Assembly (NCBI GenBank): GCA_003647375.1
Contig: QMMS01000121.1
Location: forward strand, 1 to 11,868
From: Deltaproteobacteria bacterium
Lineage (GTDB): Bacteria; Desulfobacterota; Desulfobacteria; Desulfobacterales; B30-G6
Direction of reading: 5' to 3'
Length of the DNA: 11,868 nt
In this document: positions 6,785 through 11,868 of the stretch, piece after piece
Layout of the letters: each line of letters starts with the position of its first letter
How positions within the stretch are numbered: position 1 is the stretch's first letter
Made by a program: the position numbers and the translations under genes
The notes under the pieces: model-generated
Database searches by the model: none
What the model was told of the DNA's origin: nothing
What the model saw: the letters and a program-made list of their open reading frames with translations, nothing else

Positions 6785-6941
6785 GGCTCGCGAAAAAATA
6801 ACTTCACATTTTCAGCGCCCATCCATCCCGCTCAGCAGCGTTGCGAAAACTCGAAATATGCTTGATATTCCTACATTTTCGCGCCTTGCTGAACGGGAGC
6901 CTGAACGCTGAAAATCTGCGAACTTATTTCTGTGCGAACCC
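6784..6941. mobile_element. MITE-like palindromic element between kinase and regulator genes
   Basis: Two arms of 66 bases each (6784-6849 and 6876-6941) are imperfect reverse complements, roughly three quarters identical by eye, around a 26-base loop. Shared blocks include GGG-TCGC at the outer tips, AAATAA, TTTTCAGCG, TCAGCA and GCGAAAA at the inner tips. There is no coding capacity. TA (6782-6783) and TTA (6942-6944) flank the ends, so a short TA-type target duplication is possible but not proven. The first G of the element is the last base of the kinase stop codon TAG. Length, terminal symmetry and lack of genes fit a miniature inverted-repeat element or a large REP-like palindrome. As RNA it would form a very long hairpin that could terminate or process the kinase transcript. 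Confidence 0.7.
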
Positions 6942-6981
6942 TTAGTCTGATTATTTATAGATATTTTCATTCGGGGATGAC

Positions 6982-6996
6982 TTTCGAATATCGAAA
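6982..6996. promoter_or_regulatory. Dyad TTTCGA-ATA-TCGAAA upstream of the NtrC-type regulator gene
   Basis: A perfect 6-base inverted repeat with a 3-base spacer lies about 40 bases before the start at 7038. It could be an operator, perhaps for autoregulation. Related TTCGAAATAT/TTCGAATATT strings occur upstream of cstA (8486-8496) and upstream of the 693 gene (455-465). Short AT-rich dyads also occur by chance. Confidence 0.35.
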
Positions 6997-7037
6997 TAAA
7001 CAAAAATATAATCAATTTCTGGAGATGAGAGTAAGAC

Positions 7038-8426
7038 ATGGTTAAATATACCCTTTACGTTGTAGACGATGAACCTACCATCACCGAAGGTATTAAGCTT
7101 TCCCTGGAAACCGAATACCGTATAAAGGCCTTTTCAGACGCCGAAACAGCCATTTCCGCTATCAAAAAAGACCTGCCGGATCTGATTCTGCTGGATATCG
7201 GCTTACCGAAAATGAACGGAGTTGAGGCGCTTGGCGAAATTAAAAAGCTTTATCCGGAAGTGATTGTTATCATGATTACTGCATTTGAGGATGTCGAAAC
7301 CGTTATTGCGGCCATGAAGTTCGGGGCATACGATTACGTGATAAAACCACTGCATATGGACAGCCTGGAAGTAACGATCAAAAATGCATTCGACACCATA
7401 AAATTAAGAAAAGAAGTACAAAGTTTGCAGGAGAAATATTTAAAAGAGAATCTTCCCTGCTTTATTGGTGAAAGCCACGCCATTGTTGACGTAATGGAGT
7501 TCATCGAAAAAGTAGCCGAGAGTCCCGATACCCCGATACTTCTGGTGGGAGAAACCGGCACCGGCAAAGAACTGATTGCGGGCTCAATCCACTATCGCAG
7601 TCCGAACTTCAGGGGGCCGCTAACCACCGTCAACTGTGCAGCAATTCCAAAAGATTTAATCGAAAGCGAACTTTTTGGATATGAAAAAGGGGCGTTCAGC
7701 GGGGCAAGAGTGTCCGGCAAAAAGGGCCTGGTTGAGCAGGCCGCCGACGGCACCCTGTTTCTGGATGAAGTGGGTGATATGAGCTTTGAAGCGCAGTCCA
7801 AACTGCTACGATTTCTCGAAAATGGAGAATTTTACAGGGTCGGCGGCACCAGGAGTCTGCGGGTCCAGACGCGGGTGGTTTCCGCCACCAACCAAGACCT
7901 TGAAGAATTGATCGCTAAAAACCTGTTCAGAAAAGACCTCTATTTCCGGTTAGGCGTTATCAAGGTCGAGATACCATCACTGAACGAGCGTCCTGATGAT
8001 ATTATTCCGCTGGCCAAGCATTACCTGTGGATATTCAACCGCAAGTTCAACAAAGATTTTACAGGCCTGACTCCAGAAGCGGAAAATGCGCTGAAAGCAC
8101 ATAACTGGGTTGGAAATGTCCGTGAATTGAAAAACCTCCTTGAAAGGGGAATTCTGATCGGCAAAGGCCAAACGCTAACCCTGCAGGATCTGGGGATCGA
8201 TCGTCAGGCTTTGGGTGCTGATTCAACATCTTTCGACCTCTTGGCGCCTTTCCCGCCAATTCCGAAATCGGGCGTTGATTTGACAGCGTTAGAAAGAGCC
8301 ATGGAGAAATATTACATCGATGAAGCTTATAAAATGGCCGGGGGGAATGAAAGCAAGGCGGCCAAACTGTTAAATATTAATCATCACACCTATCGCTATC
8401 GCAGGAAAAAATTGCTCGAAGAGTAA
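7038..8426 (+). CDS. NtrC-family sigma-54-dependent response regulator
   Basis: The 462-residue protein has the full NtrC layout. The REC domain spans 1-120, with acidic pair Asp10/Asp11, phospho-acceptor Asp53 in LLDIGLPKMNG, Thr81 and Lys103. The AAA+ sigma-54 activation domain spans about 140-370. It has Walker A GETGTGKE (171-178), the sigma-54 contact loop GAFSGA (218-223; the canonical GAFTGA with Ser for Thr), Walker B TLFLDEVGDM (239-248) and a sensor/arginine-finger region ending LFRKDLYFRLGV. The C-terminal Fis-type helix-turn-helix is GGNESKAAKLLNINHHTYRYRRKKL. It acts as an enhancer-binding ATPase that opens sigma-54 promoters. Likely targets in this window are the sigma-54 sites upstream of cstA and the stress gene. 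The ribosome-binding site (GGAGATGAGAG) is moderate. The gene follows its presumed kinase after 253 bases, mostly occupied by a palindromic insertion. Confidence 0.95.
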   Translation: MVKYTLYVVDDEPTITEGIKLSLETEYRIKAFSDAETAISAIKKDLPDLILLDIGLPKMNGVEALGEIKKLYPEVIVIMITAFEDVETVIAAMKFGAYDYVIKPLHMDSLEVTIKNAFDTIKLRKEVQSLQEKYLKENLPCFIGESHAIVDVMEFIEKVAESPDTPILLVGETGTGKELIAGSIHYRSPNFRGPLTTVNCAAIPKDLIESELFGYEKGAFSGARVSGKKGLVEQAADGTLFLDEVGDMSFEAQSKLLRFLENGEFYRVGGTRSLRVQTRVVSATNQDLEELIAKNLFRKDLYFRLGVIKVEIPSLNERPDDIIPLAKHYLWIFNRKFNKDFTGLTPEAENALKAHNWVGNVRELKNLLERGILIGKGQTLTLQDLGIDRQALGADSTSFDLLAPFPPIPKSGVDLTALERAMEKYYIDEAYKMAGGNESKAAKLLNINHHTYRYRRKKLLEE

Positions 8427-8485
8427 AATCGGTGTTCTTTTTTATAGAGTGAAACGCCTCATGGCCTTCCTTTGCGCCCTCGCAA

Positions 8486-8590
8486 TTCGAAATATCTCAA
8501 ATAATCAATTCTAATTTTTTCAAAATCGACTCCCGACTTACCGGGGATTGTAATACAAATCATATTTTAAGTGCCTGTAATTCTGCACTT
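8486..8590. promoter_or_regulatory. Candidate enhancer (UAS) region upstream of the cstA sigma-54 promoter
   Basis: Three symmetric or recurring elements lie at suitable distances from the predicted start near 8637. TTCGAAATATC at 8486-8496 is about 145 bases upstream. GATTGTA-A-TACAAATC at 8546-8561, a dyad with one bulged base, is about 83 bases upstream. AAGTGC-N10-GCACTT at 8569-8590 is a perfect 6-base dyad about 57 bases upstream. Any could bind the NtrC-type regulator encoded just before. Which one, if any, cannot be decided from one sequence. Confidence 0.4.
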
Positions 8591-8610
8591 TTATTTTCTA
8601 TGCATGACTG

Positions 8611-8625
8611 TGGCACACTTTATGC
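8611..8625 (+). promoter_or_regulatory. Sigma-54 (-24/-12) promoter of cstA
   Basis: TGGCACACTTTATGC has a perfect TGGCAC -24 element, exact GG-N10-GC spacing, and the same ATGC variant of the -12 box as the stress-gene promoter. The start would fall near 8637, leaving a leader of about 65 bases with AGAAAGGAG before the ATG at 8703. The gene for a sigma-54 activator ends about 185 bases upstream. Confidence 0.78.
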
Positions 8626-8702
8626 TCATACACGGGTGTAAGGGTATTGGCATATCGTGTCGAAATGAGAAATAAACAACAATACTAGAAAGGAGATTAA
8701 AC

Positions 8703-10442
8703 ATGGATGCTCTAATCATCATGGTGCTGGCATTTATCGGGTACATCCTTATGTACCAGTTTTACGGCCGATATATCGGCAGCAAAATCTTTTCCCTGTC
8801 TGCTTATGCCAAAACACCATCGGTTGAACTTGAGGACGGGATTGACTACGTCCCCACGAAAAAAGAGATCATTTTCGGCCATCACTTCACCTCGATTGCC
8901 GGCACGGGCCCCATCGTCGGTCCGGCTATTGCCATCATATGGGGCTGGGTACCGGCTCTTCTGTGGGTGTTTTTGGGCAGTATTATCATGGGCGCGGTGC
9001 ACGATTTCGGGGCATTGATTATCTCTTTGCGCAATCAGGGAAAATCAATTTCAGATTACACTGCCAAGTACGTTAACGATCGAACAAAGTTTTTGTTTTT
9101 TATTATTGTCTTTCTTGAATTGTGGATTGTGATTGCCATCTTCGGTCTGGTGATTGCTGTCATTTTCGCCATGTATCCTCAGTCTGTTCTAGCGGTCTGG
9201 ATCGAGGTTCCCATCGCCATAGGTCTCGGCTATATGATCTATAAAAAAGGGGCGAACCTTATCGCATGGTCGATCTATGCTGTTGTAGCCATGTATGTCT
9301 TTGTCTTCCTCGGGCCTTACCTGCCCTTTAAAATGCCGGCCATTGCCGGTATTCCTCCCACTGGCGTCTGGACAATTATTTTGCTGGCTTACGCTTTTTT
9401 TGCTTCGGTCCTGCCGGTGACAACTCTGCTGCAGCCGCGTGATTACATCAATTCTCATCAGCTGGTTATCGCCATGGCGCTGTTGATGCTGGGGGTCCTC
9501 TTTTCCGCCTTTGGCGGCAACCTGGAGATCGTAGCACCTGCGATACAGACAACTCCGGCAAAAGCGCCGCCCATGTGGCCCTTCCTGTTCATTACGATTG
9601 CCTGTGGCGCCATTTCCGGCTTTCACTCTCTGGTTTCTTCGGGGACGTCCGCCAAACAGGTGCGCAATGAAAAAGACGCCCTGTTTGTGGGCTACGGGTC
9701 CATGCTGATGGAGGGAGCACTGGCAACGCTGGTCATTATTGCCGTGGCCGCCGGCATCGGTATGGGATACACCACCAAGGCCGGTGAAACTCTGGTGGGC
9801 GTGTCAGCCTGGACAACGCACTATGCTTCCTGGGCAGCCGCAGCCGGGCTGGGCTCCAAGATCTCCGCCTTTGTTGACGGTTCGGCCAACATGATAATGT
9901 CCATCGGTATCCCCAAACAATTTACCCTGGCTATCATGGCGGTCTTTGTGGCCTCCTTTGCCGGCACCACTCTGGATACGGCCACCCGGATTCAGCGTTA
10001 CGTGATTGGAGAGTTGGGCAAGGATCTCAAGCTGAACTTTTTAAGCGACCGCTATGTCGGAACGGCTGTTGCCGTCGGCAGTGCCCTGATCCTGGCTTTC
10101 GCTACCGGTGCCAGCGGAAAGGGAGCCTTAAAACTGTGGCCGCTGTTCGGAGCTGTAAACCAGACCCTAGCGGCGCTAGCCCTAATTATTATCACGCTGT
10201 ATCTGAAACGCCGGGGGGGATTAAGGTGGCTTGTTTCCGGACTGCCGGCAGTGTTCATGACGGTTATGACGATCTGGGCCCTCGTTCTGAATCAGACGAA
10301 ATTCGGTGCGACCCATAACGTGCTCCTGCAGGTGATCAACCTGGTCATTTTGATAGTGGCCGTCTGGATTGCCATCGAGGGTCTGATTAAATTCTTCTCG
10401 ACTACCGGAATCACCGAGGAACCGGAACCGGTGACCACATAA
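8703..10442 (+). CDS. cstA: CstA-family carbon starvation transporter
   Basis: This 579-residue polytopic inner-membrane protein belongs to the CstA/BtsT family, whose characterised members take up peptides and/or pyruvate when preferred carbon is scarce. The N-terminal signature is clear: membrane helix, then QFYGRYIGSKIF, then GIDYVPTKKEIIFGHHF and TSIAGTGPIVGPAIAIIWGW (about 47-82), followed by GSIIMGAVHDFGALI. A dozen or more hydrophobic segments span the chain. FHSLVSSGTSAKQV and FAGTTLDTATRIQRY are further conserved blocks. It is shorter than E. coli CstA (about 700 residues), but many family members are in this range. The ribosome-binding site AAAGGAGATT is strong. A sigma-54 promoter lies just upstream, behind a sensor kinase/NtrC pair, so two-component control is likely. 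The substrate is inferred; in this host it may be pyruvate or another small organic acid or peptide. Confidence 0.93.
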   Translation: MDALIIMVLAFIGYILMYQFYGRYIGSKIFSLSAYAKTPSVELEDGIDYVPTKKEIIFGHHFTSIAGTGPIVGPAIAIIWGWVPALLWVFLGSIIMGAVHDFGALIISLRNQGKSISDYTAKYVNDRTKFLFFIIVFLELWIVIAIFGLVIAVIFAMYPQSVLAVWIEVPIAIGLGYMIYKKGANLIAWSIYAVVAMYVFVFLGPYLPFKMPAIAGIPPTGVWTIILLAYAFFASVLPVTTLLQPRDYINSHQLVIAMALLMLGVLFSAFGGNLEIVAPAIQTTPAKAPPMWPFLFITIACGAISGFHSLVSSGTSAKQVRNEKDALFVGYGSMLMEGALATLVIIAVAAGIGMGYTTKAGETLVGVSAWTTHYASWAAAAGLGSKISAFVDGSANMIMSIGIPKQFTLAIMAVFVASFAGTTLDTATRIQRYVIGELGKDLKLNFLSDRYVGTAVAVGSALILAFATGASGKGALKLWPLFGAVNQTLAALALIIITLYLKRRGGLRWLVSGLPAVFMTVMTIWALVLNQTKFGATHNVLLQVINLVILIVAVWIAIEGLIKFFSTTGITEEPEPVTT

Positions 10443-10459
10443 CCACTTCATCCAAAACA

Positions 10460-10497
10460 GGCGGGAGTTTCGCATCTTGCGATGCGCTATTCCCGCC
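10460..10497 (+). terminator. Compound stem-loop after cstA, without a U-tract
   Basis: GGCGGGA (10460-10466) pairs perfectly with TCCCGCC (10491-10497), and within the loop CGCATC pairs with GATGCG around TTGC. The structure is strong and GC-rich, but CCGAATAG rather than a T-run follows. It may be a weak terminator or an RNA-processing or stability element that lowers expression of the downstream genes relative to cstA. Confidence 0.5.
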
Positions 10498-10543
10498 CCG
10501 AATAGAAGGATGGCGATAGTACCCTAAATGAGCGTAAACAAAG

Positions 10544-11026
10544 ATGCTTTCGGCTTACACGGATGAAGCGCTTTACCTATCTATCATGACCGACAGACTA
10601 AAAAAATTATATTTTACCTTACTCATGCCCTCTTTTATTGGGTTCGTTATCGGGTATGCGGTCAAATATTTTTACCATTCCATGAATATCCCGGGAGAGG
10701 TTATGGCCTTTGGCGCCCCTCTCATTTTTATTCTATCAGCCATTTTTGCATTAGCCCTGCCGATTTTTTACCGTACCCTTTTCGCTCATCACCGGCGTCA
10801 TCTTAATGGGATTTTCCCGGCTGAACTTTTTAAATTTGAGCGCAACCTGATAGGCATGGCCATGGTCACGCCTTACCTGGCCATGGTCGGCTACCTTATG
10901 GGGCTGCCGCGCTTTCATCTTGCAGGGATAATTCTGCTGGCCCTTTATGCTGTTTATTATTACTATCCATCAAAGAAACGCATCGCGTTTGAAGAAAGAA
11001 TATTTCGTGCCGACCGTCGTAAGTGA
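10544..11026 (+). CDS. Small integral membrane protein, four predicted helices, family not recognised
   Basis: The frame encodes up to 160 residues. Four hydrophobic segments are visible: FTLLMPSFIGFVIGYAV, then VMAFGAPLIFILSAIFALALPIF, then LIGMAMVTPYLAMVGYLMG, and LAGIILLALYAVYYYYP. A basic loop HHRRHLNGIFPAELFKFERN lies between helices 2 and 3, and the C-terminus is charged (KKRIAFEERIFRADRRK). The start is uncertain. The ATG at 10544 and the ATG at 10586 (MTDRLKKLYF) both lack a good ribosome-binding site; the second gives a more ordinary N-terminus just before helix 1. It lies about 100 bases after cstA and 16 bases before the next gene, probably in the same operon. I do not recognise the family and give no function. 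A membrane partner for the ArsA-like ATPase downstream is one possibility. Confidence 0.75.
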   Translation: MLSAYTDEALYLSIMTDRLKKLYFTLLMPSFIGFVIGYAVKYFYHSMNIPGEVMAFGAPLIFILSAIFALALPIFYRTLFAHHRRHLNGIFPAELFKFERNLIGMAMVTPYLAMVGYLMGLPRFHLAGIILLALYAVYYYYPSKKRIAFEERIFRADRRK

Positions 11027-11042
11027 ACAGGTACATTTATAA

Positions 11043-11333
11043 ATGGCTTCATTATTCACAAACATCAGGAATAAAATCATCGGGATTTTTAAAATCGCGG
11101 ATGCAGTCATGCGTAGTCGGGCTGTCGGGACCATCGAATACGAAGTCGAAGAGCTGGACAATATATTCGGAATCATGGTTTTAGGTGCTTTTATCGGCAT
11201 TCCTTCTCCGCCGATCCAAATTACGATGGAACTTTTCCCACTCATGGAAAAAGAGTTAAACATTATGCTGGCGAAAGTGCTCACGGCCCACGATCCGCTG
11301 GGTGACTTATTCTCTGAGCTTGATATAGATTGA
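11043..11333 (+). CDS. 96-residue protein of unknown family in ArsA-like operon
   Basis: The protein has an amphipathic N-terminal region (about 1-25), an acidic segment EYEVEELDN (32-40), a moderately hydrophobic stretch IFGIMVLGAFIGIPSPPIQI (41-60), and an acidic tail DPLGDLFSELDID. The hydrophobic stretch contains a Pro-rich kink and may be peripheral or a short membrane anchor. ACAGGT upstream of the ATG is a modest ribosome-binding site. Its stop (TGA 11331-11333) touches the start region of the ArsA-like gene, which suggests tight translational coupling and a shared complex or pathway. It looks real by spacing, composition and coupling, but I do not recognise it. An open frame on the opposite strand covering this region is rejected. 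Confidence 0.75.
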   Translation: MASLFTNIRNKIIGIFKIADAVMRSRAVGTIEYEVEELDNIFGIMVLGAFIGIPSPPIQITMELFPLMEKELNIMLAKVLTAHDPLGDLFSELDID

Positions 11334-11344
11334 TGAGGGCGATG

Positions 11345-11868
11345 ATGTCCAGAGAAATTCATTTTTTTATCGGAAAAGGCGGTGTCGGAAAATCCACTAC
11401 TTCGGCTCTTACAGCAGTTCACCTGGCGCATAAGGGTTACAACACGTTGTTGTGCTCGATGGACCCGGCCCACAATCAAAGAGATATTTTCGACAGACAT
11501 TTTTATGAGAAACCGAAACAGGTCAATCGCAACCTGGCAGTCAAAGAAGTGGATGCGGACTACTGGATCAGTAAATACCTCAAAGAGACCGAAGTTCAGA
11601 TAAAAAAGGTATACAGTTATCAAAGCGCTTTTAATATCCAGAACTACTTTAATATATTAAAATATTCTCCCGGTCTGGAAGAATACGCCCTGCTGCTGGC
11701 ATTCGAAAATATCCTCGATACAGCTAAAGATAGGGACTTCATCATCTTTGATATGGCGCCGACGGCATTGACCATGCGATTTTTTTCCCTGCCGTTTATC
11801 ACCCTTGTCTGGCTCAAAGAGCTGCTTAAACTGAGAAAAAACATCTACACCAAGAAAGAGATCATATC
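11345..11868 (+). CDS. ArsA/Get3-family ATPase, N-terminal part (runs off the window)
   Basis: The 174 visible residues carry the deviant Walker A GKGGVGKST (10-18), typical of the ArsA/Get3/MinD SIMIBI class. A switch I-like DPAHNQRDIF (40-49) and a switch II-like DMAPTALTMRFFSLP (136-150) closely follow the Get3/ArsA pattern DPAHN and D-APT--T-RF--LP. Such ATPases form dimers that energise arsenite pumps (ArsA) or carry membrane proteins (Get3). No arsenic genes are visible, and the context is a transporter plus a small membrane protein. ATGs occur at 11333, 11342 and 11345; GAGGG at 11335-11339 best fits 11345, while 11333 would overlap the preceding stop by one base. The C-terminal half lies beyond the window, so a second ATPase domain or client-binding region cannot be judged. 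Confidence 0.88.
   Translation, partial: MSREIHFFIGKGGVGKSTTSALTAVHLAHKGYNTLLCSMDPAHNQRDIFDRHFYEKPKQVNRNLAVKEVDADYWISKYLKETEVQIKKVYSYQSAFNIQNYFNILKYSPGLEEYALLLAFENILDTAKDRDFIIFDMAPTALTMRFFSLPFITLVWLKELLKLRKNIYTKKEII

Noticed and set aside
8644..8660. Second GG-containing site (TTGGCATATCGTGTCG) near the cstA promoter
   Set aside because: Ten bases after GG comes CG, not GC, so it lacks the invariant -12 element of sigma-54 promoters.
9189..9626. 145-residue open frame on the minus strand
   Set aside because: It falls wholly within cstA, antisense, with a charged composition typical of the complement of membrane-protein codons and no start signals.
10528..10566. Mini-frame MSVNKDAFGLHG before the membrane protein gene
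   Set aside because: Twelve codons with poor ribosome-binding-site spacing. It could be a leader peptide or part of a frameshifted start, but there is no supporting evidence.
10970..11623. 217-residue open frame on the minus strand
   Set aside because: It lies antisense to three better-supported plus-strand genes (including a P-loop ATPase with intact motifs), and its translation is Ser/low-complexity-rich without family features.

Overview
The window looks like part of a Desulfobacterota (Desulfobacterales-like sulfate reducer) chromosome. This is inferred from protein styles, not from a marker gene: a Gly/Arg-rich double zinc-ribbon mini-protein, an archaeal-type class I aldolase, a GAF-PAS histidine kinase with an NtrC-type partner, a CstA transporter and an ArsA-like ATPase. 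There is no rRNA, tRNA, CRISPR array or transposase gene.

Left third (1-3146, plus strand): a decaying sugar-phosphate/glycogen block. A fragment resembling a glycogen/starch synthase (3-227) is followed by about 465 bases of non-coding or degraded DNA holding a possible sigma-54 promoter. Then come a zinc-ribbon mini-protein, a class I fructose-bisphosphate aldolase broken by an in-frame TAA and lacking its N-terminus, an apparently intact gpmA, and a SAM methyltransferase overlapping the gpmA end.

Middle (3225-4999, minus strand): a CBS-CBS-ACT protein, a 25-codon stub of a response regulator, and a universal stress protein. The stress gene has a well-formed sigma-54 -24/-12 promoter. A 394-base divergent intergenic region follows.

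Right half (5000-11868, plus strand): a membrane histidine kinase and an NtrC-family regulator, separated by a 158-bp palindromic MITE-like element. Next is cstA, again behind a clean sigma-54 promoter, with dyads upstream that could bind the regulator. After cstA come a four-helix membrane protein, a 96-residue protein of unknown family and an ArsA/Get3-like ATPase that runs off the window.

Proposed logic (inference): the kinase senses a cytoplasmic carbon or redox signal and phosphorylates the NtrC-type regulator. The regulator drives sigma-54 transcription of cstA (peptide/pyruvate-type carbon uptake) with its downstream ArsA-like cassette, and perhaps of the stress protein and the glycolytic block. 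The most unusual parts are the shared sigma-54 promoter form, the CstA-membrane protein-small protein-ArsA cassette, and the gene decay and insertions around it.
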